Shown here one piece after another: positions 1 through 13,400 of a DNA stretch of 64,000 nucleotides. How positions within the stretch are numbered: position 1 is the stretch's first letter; the number at the start of each line of letters is the position of its first letter. Both the position numbers and the translations under genes were made by a program. The stretch is from Diploscapter coronatus (lineage: Eukaryota > Nematoda > Chromadorea > Rhabditida > Rhabditidae), in the NCBI GenBank assembly GCA_964036155.1, contig OZ038423.1, positions 34,487,249 through 34,551,248 on the forward strand. Direction: 5' to 3'. The notes beneath the pieces were generated by a model that had not been told where the DNA came from, did no database searches, and worked only from the letters and a program-made list of their open reading frames with translations.

Positions 1-609
1 CTTTTTCGTCTTTCTCGATTCGTTTATCGTCTGGCTACTTTCGTGCTCAGCGGATTTGACATCTCAAAGACTGCTCACAAAAATAGCCCCTAGCCCTTAG
101 TCCTTAGCCTGTATGGCTGTTGCTGCTGCTTGTGTTGCACGTAGATTGCGTAGAAGATATCTTTGGACAGGCTCGGATTCTTAGAAAGGAATGAAATTTG
201 ATAGGCTCTATTGAAAATCGCCTTTTCAAGCTATTTACGAGCGTAGAACCGTTTTAGTTCCTACGAAATATCATTTACAAAAAATGAAAATCAAATTCTA
301 TTTTCACAATTCAAATTACGTCTGAAAAATTAGTGACTGATCGAATTTTGGAATACTCATGGCTATTGATGCACTCAAATAGCCTTCATATAATAAATAA
401 AACTTAGTGAAGATTCATAGGAATTGAATATTTAGCGAGCAAAATATGTTACACAACATAATTTTTAATGCAATTTATTCATTTTATGTGAATATGCGTA
501 CAAAACAGCATTCGTATTCACGAGTATTCCAAGTTTTTGATATTGATTAGATTTTATTGCGCTATTCTTCAGCATATTACTCACACCTACATTATAGAAG
601 CTTTCCCAG

Positions 610-976
610 GAACGTTTACTTTTTCCGAGCCTCTCAAAATCTTTCCGTTTTCGTGCTCTCTTGTCTCTGTTGATCAAGTACATAGTCCAAAAATGCGTAT
701 CGCCCTTCACAGCAGTATGATGTAGTGGATACCGAGTTAGATTTTTGCCCTTTTGTGGACGATAAACGAAAGATTTACAAAAAAAATTGAACGTTTCTAG
801 GAAAGCCAGGATAAATAGTGATTTTTCCTTATTTAAAAATTCAATTTCCAGCCTCAATATACGGCCCCGGTCCAGTCTCAGTGATCGATCGGCCGTATTC
901 GACAGTTCCTCCAGTCAATTTGGATTTGCCCGCAGCTCACACACTCGATGACCGACCTACGAATTACTTCTATTAG
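610..976 (+). CDS. 3' end of a plus-strand gene that starts outside the window (partial)
   Basis: The last exon (852-976) follows a clean TTTCCAG acceptor and reads open for 40 residues, from SIYGPGPVSVIDRPYSTV to RPTNYFY and a TAG stop. It is rich in Pro, Val and Asp, as in the cytoplasmic tail or disordered end of a membrane protein. A likely upstream exon is 610-714, which starts after TTTCCCAG and ends at GTATGA; it joins in frame and gives TFTFSEPLKIF...MRIALHS before the tail. No domain is visible, so the product is unknown. The last exon is fairly safe because its acceptor, frame and stop agree; the upstream exon is tentative. Earlier exons must lie before the window or in bases 1-600, where I could not place any. 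Confidence 0.45.
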
Positions 977-2262
977 AGAATTAGAGAACAACATATTGAG
1001 TTTTTAATTTTCTAAATATTTAAATTTCCCTATTTGTAAATCTGTGTGAAACGCGCCATACACTGCTCACTCAATTGTTGTTACGATTTTTTTGATTCGA
1101 CAAACGTCTTTCAGACTTCATTCATAGATGGTGATCATTTATTTGTAAATATCGCAAATATTTGAAGGGGTTGAATTCTCAGAGCTGAACAGAGTCTGAA
1201 ATTTTCAAATTTGAACCTCAAAATCAGGAAATGTTATGAACTCAGAACTCTGTTTAGTCACGATTTTTTGTTGTAAAATCGATTAAAAATATTCTACTCT
1301 TCCAAATATCTTTCGTAACTTTCTAAAATTGTCCATCCCATGGCTCGACGGGCTTTCACTCTTATTTCCGTTTTATTCTATTGTCCTCTTGTTTACCTAT
1401 TTGTCTGTACAGTACATGTTGTTCTAATTTCTCTAAATTAATTCTTTAGATCTAATGCCTCAAACTTGTCTGCACAAATGTGAAAATGTGAAAACATCTC
1501 GCTTGTTTTCTCAAAGAAGAATAAAATATTTCTTTATCATGATTTTATGACGATACTGCTTCAAAAATCTATTCTATTCGATTGCTAAACTTTAGCAATG
1601 TATATGTTCGCCTATAATTACAAGAAATTCGAATATTTTCTGAGCTGTATATTTGCGATTCTATCGATAGTTTCGCGACTAACATCAAGTTCCTCTTTTC
1701 ATCCTCTTACCTATTACCTACTTGCCCCAGGCATTTCTTCATTCTTTACCTTTCTACTTGGAATGAGTAGGAGTAGAACTGGCCTGCCTGTTCTCTATCT
1801 TCTCTATCCTTGTGTTGTATAGTAAGTGCTCTATCTGAGGCTGGATTGCTTTGTAGTCTTTCAGTCAATTGCATCATCATTGCCTCTCTACTCTTTCACA
1901 ATGTGTGGGCAAAAGATTTGACACTGAAAAAGAAAAAAATATAATACAAGCAGCACACAACAAATCATGTCAATCAGCTTCTCGTAGTACAAAAGAAATG
2001 AAACGCAAATGCCAAAGACAAATCGTATGCCGACTGAGAATTGCAACTCTATGAACCTGGCTTTTCAAATAATTCTCGAGTTCCAAATAAAATGGAAAAT
2101 TTATTCAAATCTCTTTACACAATAATAAATAAATTATTCAGAGAAAATGCTAACGTTAAGGTAGATTAGTAGCAATGTTGCTGATCGTTATTTAGCGTGA
2201 AAAATTTCACAGTACTTTGCTCTTACGTTGACATTTTCCTGAATATTGACAAGATTTCATCA
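977..2262. other. Intergenic, no gene seen
   Basis: This is the gap between two genes that end toward each other, so it holds two 3' ends. It is AT-rich. The short open frames at 1598-1822 and 1869-2054 have no splice sites, domains or start context that support them. Confidence 0.5.
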
Positions 2263-5200
2263 TCAAAGCATTATGGAATTATGAATCGAGGTAAGAATAA
2301 TGCAACCGCACAATAATATCACTGATGGCATGATCATTTGAGAACCCGAAGAAGTTGTATGTTCCGGGGTGACTGAAGGTGTTGTTGGGAACAAACTCGG
2401 AGGAACCAGAGTTGAAAATGTCGTATTGCTCGGCACAACGACTAAATACATTGGTTAAGAAATCGTGAAAGATAAAATATCCTTACCATTTTCACAAAAC
2501 AGTCCAATATATCCTATTTCGCAAATGCAAATTCCATTCGAGGGTGTGCCTCCATTTTGACAAACTTTCTGATCGCATAATTCGCCTGAAGAAATTAAAG
2601 AGTTTGACACTGACACTGAAATGTTAGTGTCAAAATTTTAGACACTGTCAGTGCCAGTGCCGCAAAAATGGGGCCATCCTTAATATCTATTGATATTAGC
2701 GCAATTTTACCTGTATAATTCGTCGGACAAAGGCATTCTCCAAATAGGTTCACTTGATTTCCATTGCAATATGGGGGGTCTGAAGTGATTTATTGAGAAA
2801 AGCAGAGATTTGAGGTAAAAATACTATTTCGCTCCGTTATTCTGTAATAGAATGTCCGCTGTAAAATTGAGTTGTTGAATGGATCACTTCCTCGAAGAAT
2901 TACTTTAAGCAATGGCTGTGGTGTCATCTTAAATGATAATACTAAATTATTAATTAAAATTTAGTTTATCTTCTTGTCATTTTTAGAAATTATTCAAATC
3001 TATTCACGCTTTTTATTCAATGAATTTTAGATGAAGATTAGCTTTTTGTGAGCAGAAAATAGGATTTTCCTTTAAAGAGATTACCCGAAAGACATCACTG
3101 ATGTATTGATATGCACATGATCCTCCATCCCTTTGAGAAAGAATAACTTGTGTGGACAGGCTCTCGCTCTCATTGAATTGCTGTTCGACTGAAGTGCCCA
3201 ACACAGAAATGGATATGAGTTGCATCGATGAAGAGGAAGATGCAGGCTGACGGGAATCTGACAGACGAAACACCATTCGAGTACTCGAGTTCGTACCTGC
3301 AAAGAAGGTAATACTGTAAATCTTATACATTTTATATGTCTAGTTTATCCAATTTTGTGAATCAATTTGGATGATAATTGAAGGACTGGTACTTTTCAGT
3401 ATCGATTTTAATTGCAGGAAAGTTCGGTTCAATAAAGCAGCACTTCTCATAGTATGCATTATTCTCAAACTTATGGTGCCACTGTATTTTACAATTTTAT
3501 GATGTAAAAAACGAAGAAGATAAAGTTTAGATAAATTTTACCTCTTGGACTGAAAACTTGTGAAGCTGGAAAATCATTTGAAGGATCAGATACAAACCCA
3601 CTAATTATTGAATAAGGTGTTATTGCTCGAACCTGAACACAAAATATTAATATAGTTGATAAGAATATTTTCCACCTGCAAACCGCATTCATAATCAGAT
3701 GCTGATTGTATAATCACAGTCCATTTTCCTGGAGTTGTGCCGTCGGTAGCTAAACTATTCTTTTTGATTTTTTTATCAAGACTTTCTTACGAATAACAAA
3801 TTGGGTAGATTCTAATGAGAAATAAGTGACTCTGAATGTCGAATTAACAGGATCACCTGAAGAATAGGCATGTTAGTATATTTTATGCGAAAAAATAACT
3901 GTGTCCGTCCAAGAATGTTGTTTTGATGTTATAACCAAAAATGTCGAATACCAATTGGGTAGCTTCATTTTCAACATAGAAATTGAAGGAATATCCACTT
4001 CCAGAGCAGCCCTAACATAATTTATGGTGAAGATCGTCTTTATTCTTTCATACCTTAACTCGATAATCATAAATCAGCTGTGTAGCTAACATGTCATAGG
4101 TCAAAGCTCGGAAAAGCTAAAGTTATGTAAGATTTTCATAACATACGAATAAGAATAACTAACAGTAGGGGTAGTTTCAGTCCGAATTGGCCTGTATCGT
4201 CCCGAAGACTGTCGTTGCAAATAAAGTAGTTCCTCATTTGCCAGAGAAATCGATTGAATTAGTTCAGTTGTTGGATAGGCAGAATAGAAATTCAACTAAA
4301 ACTCATCATTTTATTTTTAGCAGCAAGAAATCAATTGAATATTAACCTGGACATCCTTTGGAATCAGGCCATAGAATCGTTTAGAAACTGCATTTAAACT
4401 AGATCGGTAAGAGAATAGATGGATTATTGCCGGAGAAAGTATTGATATTTTGATTGCCTAAAAGTAGATCCATTTAGATTTATACCCTTTATTTTCGAAT
4501 TTAAAATAAATTTCATTGAAATTGGCTTACAGAGTCAACAGCATCTTGAACTCGCAAGGGTCTTCCAGAAGAATTCGGATAGAATGTCAGATTTGCGATG
4601 ACAGAGGAAAATGTGCTTTGGAAAAAGTCACCATCGTATGTGCTCATCAGAACTTGCACATCTGAATGCAATCTCATTGTCACTCGAAAAATTTAGGTTG
4701 TCAACTTACTGTCGCTGTCAAATGACAGTAGGGAATATTGCACGTTTTGAATAGAGGAACTGACAGATCGCACGATTTGATCCATAAAATCTCCTATGAT
4801 TGAGGCACACTCCTCGATCTGCTTGCTCTGTTCGAAGATGAAGATCAGTTGCCTGAAGGAATGCAGGCGAGGATCACCAAGGGCTGCTAAATTCTGCTTG
4901 GGACAGGAAATTGTCGCAGCTTCTAAATCTAAAGGATTTCATTAGTCTTTTGAAGATCGTTAAAATACCGATTTCGTTTTCAAGCTCGTTATGAGTTTGA
5001 ACTGAACTCTTGATCAATTCAGTTGATTTTGGCGGGATCACTAAAATGCTTTATCAAAGAATAGGGCGATGCCAAAGCTGAACCTGATCTTGAGCAGAAA
5101 GTTGGCAATATTCTGCCAATATTTTGACCAGTAGATAAAGTAATTGTCAAGTCGATTCTGTAAACACCTCTGGGAAATTATTTGAATTATTATTGATACT

Positions 5201-7673
5201 TACGATAATGGACCGGGAGAGCAGTTGGTAATGGGCTCGAAGACGAAAGGGAAGGTGGTTGTTTCGGGATCTCGTTTGGAGGCGTGCAGATAGTTGCTGA
5301 GAATGTTGCCTGATGAAGTCAGAAGTCGGTAGGCCATTCCGATTGGGGGAGAGGGGAAACCAATAGGGGAGGCGACTGCTGTTTGAGGCATATCTTAATA
5401 TTCGAATTTAACTTCTCGGAATAAGTAATGGCAAAAAAGAATGAAAATTGTAAGAAAATAGCTAACCTGATTGCATGTAGAAATATCCGAAATCAGCCAA
5501 CTCATCCTGAACAAAACTGAAAAGAGTAGTCTGACGAGATGACGCAAAGACTCTAGCATTGAAGATCGTTCCATCGAGGGATTCGAGCCGATTCGGACCT
5601 GATTCTGACGAGAGGTACAGCGCGAAATAATTTCCCCACGTGGCTGGAATCGCTATGATACCTTTCCCATTGTAATAATACGGGATGTTAGGTCCTGAAA
5701 AGGAATAAATTACTTGAATGAAAGGTCATGATGTGCCTAACCTGAATTGATGTCGAGAGTTACGAGAATCCAGACGCGCTGATTTTCGAAATCTTGCTGT
5801 GGAGTGAAGGTGATGTTTCGTTTGTTGGTAATTCCATAAAAGACAGCCAAATTTTCAGGCATGGCATGCAGAGTGAAAATGGCTAGGATCTGGAAGAATT
5901 GTTCTCGATTCTTTATCATCTATTGTAAATACTCACATTTGATAATTCCGTTGAATTGCAAACGATCAAGTCGCCATGAGTAGCCCTTGTTATTCGGCGG
6001 TACACATCGAATTTATCACCGTCCGATTTGATTGGGGAGGAGTCATTTTGCAGAACAACCAAGGAGAGCTAAAATTCGATGCAAATGGTTTTTTTCTCAA
6101 AAAATCCTTACCTTGCTCCTCCAGGCTAATCCAATCTGAATGATTCTCTGTTCGAGGTTATTGTCAACAAACGACAATGATTCGGCAGTTGCATCAGAAT
6201 CGGGGGTGTCCGTAAATACCCAGACTAGTGAAAACCCTAGTGGAAACCTAAAGTCATTCGTTGAATAACTAAAAAATCGATAAAATAGAAAATAGATTTG
6301 TCTATCTTTCAAGCTTATAGAAAAGGTGAAGTTCGAACAAATTTCTTTGAAAAGTTGAGTATGTTTGAGATTCAAAATTTTTGAATTGTAGATCTATTTT
6401 TTAAAAACAATAGGGAAAAAACTTACAGTTGTTGAGCTCTTTCAATAGCCGCCATGGCAGGCTGCACGATGTCTCCATCGAAAAAATCAATGTTCTTCAA
6501 AAATCCATAGAAATTGGCATAGGTTGGCAGGGACATAGTAGAGAATGAAGATGTGCCGTCATCTGAAATAGAAATTGATTTTCTCGAATATTAACCTCAT
6601 CTAACAGTGTCTTATGAAGCCAACGAAGATAAATTTATCAAATGGACCACCATCATTCTGAAAATAAAAATTAGAGTGAACAGAAAAATTGAACCCTACA
6701 ATCAGTCTGTCGACAGTTGTGTTGAGCTGCTCCAGAAAAATGGGGAAGTACTGTTTCATAGAGGATCTCTGACTGAACACAATAACGAGAGTTCGAGTTG
6801 AGGTGTCGAGAACATTGTCGACAGCTGGGCGGAAACCGCCTGAAATGAATGAATATGGCAAGGGTCACTTCAAAATGAACTAACGCATTTCGCAAAAAGC
6901 CGAATAAGCTCCCGGGGGACAACGGCATCGGCTACCGTCCAAAATACCCGTATTTTGACAACTAAAATGGAATCTTAATGAAATTTTTGTCACAAATGCA
7001 TAGACTTTTTCGGATTTAAATGAAATGTTAACGATATTTTGCAGAAAGGAGTTACTTGACAGTTTCACATGTCTTCCCAGATACGAAAGAGGGGCACGAG
7101 CAAGTGGTATTTGGCAATGGAAATCCATCATTTTGACATGTATTTGTTTGAGATCGGATTGAAGAAATAGCACTATCTGCAAAGTTGTTCAATAAAATTA
7201 TACCTACTAGAACACTTCTTACATAAAATAAGGAATTTTAAAATGTACAGCATCTTCTAAGATTCCAAATAATCTGTTTACACTAGAAAATACCAGTTCG
7301 TCAATTTCGATAAATTGTAGAATTCGTAGAATGCTTAAATCAGTTCGAAATGCACTTTGAATGGTCTGTGCCAAGGGATGGAACTGATAGTATAATCAAT
7401 TCTTCCGCACGCAAAATGAGACTAACCCCTTTTCTTCTCCAATAGTTTAAAAGAGGACGGGCCAGACTGCACGCAATTAATGCTTTTCGTATTGTTTTGC
7501 AAATGAGAGTACCCAGGAAAAGATTATCAATTAGTCAGAATACTTGTCACCTAATTCTGTCAGACTAGAAATTGTCAGCTAAACCATCAAATAGATAAAA
7601 TTTTATACCCAACTGCTTCATTCATTGAAGTGCAAAGAGTCAAAAATGCAAATGTGGAAATGGGAATACTCAT
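2263..7673 (-). CDS. Large secreted EGF/VWA-like protein (IRG-7-like), possibly GPI- or membrane-anchored
   Basis: Likely a secreted protein of the nematode group that includes C. elegans IRG-7, whose members pair EGF modules with von Willebrand A-like regions. The start at 7673 gives a signal peptide (MSIPISTFAFLTLCT). Exons 7673-7609, about 7476-7437, 7383-7223, 7172-7056 and 6961-6885 join in frame and encode two six-cysteine EGF-like modules (TCQNDGFPLPNTTCSCP..., then CQNTGILDGSRCRCPPGAYSAFC). A VWA-like region follows (RTLVIVFSQRSSMKQYFP...; then FVGFIRH, 6.4-6.9 kb). The middle, 2.8-6.1 kb, reads open across many exons. Near the end are two more EGF-like modules (2.5-2.8 kb, ending CEIGYIGLFCEN), a Ser/Thr/Pro-rich stretch and a hydrophobic tail (MIMPSVILLCGCIILTSI) that could be a membrane or GPI-attachment segment. 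One intron ends in AAG at 5394-5396. I did not fix every exon, and two merged genes remain possible. The IRG-7 likeness is by domain order and recall only. Confidence 0.75.
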
Positions 7674-8911
7674 AACTGGCAATGAACAGAACTGATAAGC
7701 TCTGTCAACACATCAATTCAATGTCTGCAGGGGGAAACGTCATTAGAAAAGAATATTTCGAATACATTTTAAAAAAGGCCTAAATGCGTATTGGAAAAAT
7801 CGCTGTAATTTGGAAATTTGTAAAATTCAAAGTAATCTACCTGATTAGCAGTAATGAACTCCCATCAGTAGTCGACCAAGCCAAAATCCGTCATTCATCC
7901 CAACTCAATAGTCCACTGAAAACGACGCTCGTGATCTTGTTTCAGATTATTGACCGCTTACCTGAAAATAAAATTTGAATATTGTCGGATATGGGGAGAA
8001 GAAAAAATAAAGAAATTTAATCAAAGTTGAACAAGGAGCAGCTATTGGAACCACGGTAATGGGAAATCGAGAAATAAATATACACAAATCGGAGATATTC
8101 TCGTGAAAACGAGAACGTACAGAGTTTACGAATGAGCTTCTCGCCGTACCAATAAGAACCTTAAAAGATAATTAAACTTTCAAAGAAAAAGAAACAAAAT
8201 AAAATCATCGTCATCTTTATTTCGATTTTGCTTCATGCCTTATTAGAGAAGTTGAATAGAAAATTAGGTTTAGCATGAGCAGTTTCATACAAGATTAGAA
8301 GATCTACGGATAACGAAAATATCAATTTCTGGAGAGAATTTCGACAAAAATTGCTGAAAATCAGCGAAGAATCGATCATCGAGCGAAGATAAAATAATTA
8401 ATTTTCGAGAAAGTCCTTTTACGATCTTCACAACCACTTGCTCACTCATTTCGATCCCAAAATTTCCCGAATTTTTTTCGTCTCGATTTTCGCTATTCTG
8501 TTGATGATAACGGCCCTAGTCGCTTCCAATTAACCCCAATTATCCTCCAAAGCTCGGCTCGTAATTGGCATCGAGTTTTCTCGCTTTTCGAAATGGAATG
8601 ACGATTTTTTCAAGTTCGGCAATTTAGCCCAGTTCTCGTCTTTAATTACAATCAAATTCCCCTCTAATTGCCCCAACTCGTCTTGCTAATTAGATAATTG
8701 GCTTTACGCTTGCATTCATTCATTTTCGAGGTTAAATCTAAACCTCAATTCTTTTCCAAACCTCTAATATTTTTTTTGCGAACTTCTAGATATCAAATTC
8801 TTAATCTTGCCTTCTGATTTCGCAATTATTCTCAATGCGTAACGTTTCTCACAGCTTGAGACAAATGACTAGTTCTGTTTCAGTTTGCTGTCAGTTCTCA
8901 AGCATCCAACC
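7674..8911. other. Shared 5' region between divergent genes
   Basis: AT-rich non-coding DNA between the start of the minus-strand EGF/VWA-like gene and the start of the plus-strand acidic protein gene, so it probably holds both promoters. The open frame at 7784-7978 has no support. Confidence 0.5.
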
Positions 8912-9780
8912 ATGTCTGAGCAGGTGCAGGAGGCCGCCGCTGAGGTTTGCAAGGGTAATTGAAAGGAGCAAAGAAAATCTGGAATAATTTTGACAATTTC
9001 AGAAGTGAGCGGACACTCAGAGCCGGGAGCGGAGGAGAAGACGCCCTCCGAGCAGCCGAAGATCGACAAAGTGGTGGACTCTGCCAAAAGTGGAAAGGAA
9101 GGCGAAAACGAAAATGCTGCTGGGGATGCTCAGGCTAACGAGGAGTGAGTTGGGTTTGAATCTGAAAACTAACGGAATTATTTCACTACAGAATAATCTT
9201 AGTTTTTTTTTAAATAACAGGAAGACTAAAAATTTATTTGAAAAAATAAATGGCAGCTCCTGTGATTCGGTGGAAATCATTGCGGACTCGGCTGCTGCAG
9301 TGAAAGAAGCGGATGCGGAGAAGTCGGCCGAAGTGAAGGAAGGAGACAAGGACGGAGATGGTGAGGACGAGTTCGGTCAGGAGCAGAAAGAGGAGGAACA
9401 GGCCAATGTGAGTGTAAGAGTGAAAAATCAAGAAAAGCCACAAATAACTCGTATTCAAAATGTTTCATATGAGAGGTTTTGAGATGGAAAAATCGCAAAA
9501 TCAAAATTCATTATTTTTCGTTAGTATCAAGTTGACTCCTCGACTTTGACTTGAGAAATAAAAACTTAAAGGTTAGAATTTTGGAAGTCGAAGTTTCATG
9601 GCAACTAAATTGACATGCTCCTTCATCGAACAATTGTTTCAATTCCAGGGGCACAAGCGCAAGTCCGTCGAGCTGAGTGCTGCTGCGGAGGATTCGAGCG
9701 AGAAGCCGGAGGCCAAGAGGCAGAAAATGCAGGACGAAAACGAGGAAAACAAGAAGGAGAACGAGAACGTCTCGACCTGA
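8912..9780 (+). CDS. Acidic Glu/Lys-rich protein, prothymosin-like, with a basic nuclear-signal-like end
   Basis: Four exons (8912-8954, 9003-9144, 9221-9407, 9649-9780) join in frame to 167 residues. The start follows two closely spaced acceptors (TTTCAG, CTGTCAG) that suit spliced-leader addition. The protein is low-complexity and very acidic (EGDKDGDGEDEFGQEQKEEEQ), with basic clusters near the end (GHKRKSVEL and EAKRQKMQ) that look like nuclear localisation signals. That make-up resembles prothymosin/parathymosin-type chromatin-associated proteins, but no sequence-specific motif proves it and any disordered acidic nuclear protein would look alike. It is the first of three plus-strand genes in a row (gaps 645 and 547 bases). 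A polyadenylation hexamer lies at 10141-10146. Confidence 0.75.
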
Positions 9781-10140
9781 GCACTCCCATACTCAGAGAC
9801 TTTCCATTCCATTCCCACTTTTCTCCCATCCCTTCCCTCTTTTCCTGCCCCGTTCAAATCACTAATCATCCCCCATTCTCGACTCCTCATCTTCATGTAC
9901 CTCGTCACATATCAGATTGGTAAACTCAATCAAACCTCTCTGCACAATTTTAATATTTCTCGATTGTTTTTCGAGGCACTATTTCTCCCCTCTAAAACTA
10001 CTGAAATTCTTTCTTTAAAAAATCACCTATTTTCTGTGCAAGTATTCTCGATTTTTCTATTATATTAACCTCATTTTTGTCCTGCTTCTGGACTTATTTT
10101 TTTCTGTTTTAAGTTTATTTTGTTATCGTTGACTAGAACG

Positions 10141-10146
10141 AATAAA
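10141..10146 (+). terminator. AATAAA poly(A) signal of the acidic protein gene
   Basis: AATAAA about 360 bases after the stop codon, the first good hexamer downstream. Confidence 0.4.
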
Positions 10147-10425
10147 CTCGCTGAATAACTCGAGTTTTTGCGAAGAAAAATCGGGTTGAAAGCCAATTGT
10201 GGAAAAATTACCTGAAAATTGAACTGTAAGAATTTATCATTCGAATAGATAGTTTTCGCAATTCTTTGGAAAGTTCGAAATAGGGATTTTGAAAATCAAT
10301 TGAAGCTCACCAAATTGGAAGTTATTTTGGGAATTGAGAAACATGTTGATAAAAACATTTTCTTTAGGAATTTTCAAGAATTAATTCCAATTATCCATCA
10401 GTGAAACTTATCATTTCCAGTGACA

Positions 10426-13400
10426 ATGCCCTCGTTTTCTGGATCGGATACGATGTCTGGCGGAGAGGCCTCGATTCGAGTGTTCGAATTGGAGGACAGC
10501 GATCGGACTGGGAATGAGGCAGAGCAGAGTGGGGACGCAATGGACATGCATATCGATGGGGATTTGTGAGCCAATCTAATTGTTTCGCAGGATTCTACAT
10601 CGAAAGAAAATTGATGAATAGGTGTCACGCTTCAAAAATCTTGGCAGACGTGGTTTGAACATTTTTTTTCGTAAAACAGTTTATTTGGAAAAAAAAATTT
10701 CGGATAAATTTATGGCATTACACTACAGTATTCTAAATACGTTCTCAACATATAACTTATCTAGTATTCTAATGATTCATAAATTTCAGCCTGAAGGGAG
10801 GTCTGCCACTCGATAACAATTATGCCACGATGAACTTGAATGGGTAGGAATGAATCTTTGAATGCAGAAGACAAATGAATGAATTGATCTTCTTCTTGCA
10901 GCTGGGAATTCGTGGAATCGAATGCCATTCCGAGCAGACAGGACTTCGCTGCACTCGCTCGGGACTACGGCCAGCCTCTCGTCATCAGATTTTATGCCAA
11001 CGGAGACGATCCAAATATGCTCGCGCAGATTGGAAGTATGAATTTTGAAGAACTTCATTTATTTTTCATGTATCAAGATTTGAATTTGGATGGTAAAGTT
11101 CAAGAATTCAATTTTGAATTTGCACTGCTGAAAATACGACAATGGCACTGATGATAGACGACTAAGATATTTTCAAGGGCGTTTTCATACTAAGAAAACG
11201 GAGAGGGTACTCAAATGGAGAGATCACTTTTATTTTCCTCTATCCATTTCCATGCACTCTTTTTTGTTTTCCGTTTTCTTAGTATGAACGCGTCTCAAAT
11301 GATATTTTTGATCATATTGAAAATTTCTCTTTGAGACTACGCGAATGTTCGACCAGATGAGGCTGTGCGCTGTCTGAACGAGCAGAAACAACTGCTCGGC
11401 TCGTCGAATGTCAAGATCCACATCGACATCGAGAAGCCCCATCACGTTTTTCAGACTAAGGTTCGACAAGATTGTCTCTAAAATTGCTCATTTACCAGAA
11501 AGGGTAATTCTGAAGAAAACAGACATGTCCAAGATTTACCCGTTTTCGACCCAGAGAAATCGGATTTTAAGCATGTTTATTTGCGAATCATTTGGAGAAA
11601 AGTCCAGATAGCGTATCCTGAATGAAGACCACTTTCCGTTTCCCTCAATTTATCGTCAATCAAGATTTGTTTTGCTGTTTCAGTTGGCCCTGCAGAACGT
11701 GCTGACCCGCAACTCGTTCGCCCTGCCCCTGGGCAAATCTGTCGAGCGCTGCGAATTCATTCTCCGCGACTTCGTCAACTGCCAGCAATTCTCTGCTATC
11801 CTCAATCAGAAATTCAACAAGTTAGACTCATGACTTGCTAGGAAAGAATACCAACCATTGATTTGAAGAGAATTGAAGAGCATAATCGTTCATGGTAGTC
11901 AATGGTGATCTTTCCAAATAGTCTGATTTATTTGGTCTTTTCTGGATTTGCAGACTGCTCGAACTCAACATCGGCGCTTCTTTGGCTAAGACCAAGAGAA
12001 ATGTAAGGAAATGCGATCTTCCTAAGATATTTATATTCAAGTAAAGCTTGGAAATGACCAGGAATATATTTTAAGATTCATCTTCATTTACACACGAAGT
12101 ACCTTTTCTTTCGAAAATCGATTGCTGAAGAGTTTCACTTAAAGTGGACTTCTCAAAACTCCACCTTCAAAAATCCGTAAATCGGCCCACAGACAACGCA
12201 TATCGGGAGAAAAAAATGTCTTTATATCTCTCGAAAGATGCACTATTTTTCTGTGGGTTTATCTGCAGGTTTATGCGGGTCGAGTTTTGAGAAGTCTGTT
12301 CAAAAGAATTCTTTCAGTCTCCGGCGAGTGAAGCGGAATCAGTGCTGGAATTGCTGTGCGACTGGGTTAGCGGGTCCTGCGCCAAAAGTCTCAGGTTTGC
12401 TATCTTTGGAGTCCGTTGCTTGATGCCCATTAAAAAATCGCAGATGTCTCCGCATCTACTCGTTCATCAAAGTCTGCCCTGTTTTGGAGAAGCTTCTCAA
12501 CAACTGCCCTCTACTCGAACATCTCACTCTCTCCAAGGTTGAAGATCGCATTTTAAGGAAAAAATATGAGCAAATGTATAACTTCGTTTTGAGATTTATG
12601 CTGAGAATTTTGATAGAAATTTTAAAAGTCATGGAAATGGAAATAATCAGACTGAATATCAGTTTTTCATTCTTTCCAGTTGACCGAACTGCGCCCGATT
12701 CCAATCTTCAACGAGATCAAGACATTCGAGTTCGCCGGCTGCAATTTCGCCTTTACCTACGTCGACATCGAGCTGGCTAAGGTTATTCACTTGGATTGTT
12801 TTTTTATTAACACTCATTTGAAAATATACGACCCGAGAAAATAGTAGGCGAAAAAGAAGAATTAGCATAAAAATGGGATTAGAAGTGGACAGGATCGTGA
12901 ATTACACTACTAGTACGCTTTTTCAAATAGAAAAATTTACAAAAAATGATCTGATCCCGTACTAAACCGTCCCAACTTGGCCTCAGGTTAACTAGTCTAG
13001 TTAACTTGACCTGAGAGGGGGTTTGGTACGGGCCCTGAAATATTTAGAAGGTGGCGACAATGTTTCCGAATCTCCGCGTACTGGCCTTCCTCGATGTTTC
13101 CTGGGAGCCTGTCATGACGTCTCTGCTCAAGTAGATTTAGCAATCGTATCTAAAGGGTTGATAAATTCTATTTCAGAGAACTTTGCAACCGCTATCAGCA
13201 GAACATGGGACAGAGGCACAAGCTATCGCTTTATCAGAGTTTCGATGACTTGGAGAAGTGAGTTGATGAAACTTTCTCAAGGTTAACTTTCATTATTATG
13301 TTTTCAAGCCTTAAGGTTGAGAGATTCGTGTATCAGAGAGAAAGTATCTCATATTTTCAGGGGAAGATTATAATGAATGCAAACATTTCCTATCCTCGAT

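Noticed and set aside
465..857. Minus-strand open frame of 130 codons
   Set aside because: Its start overlaps the splice acceptor of the plus-strand last exon and the sequence shows no domain.
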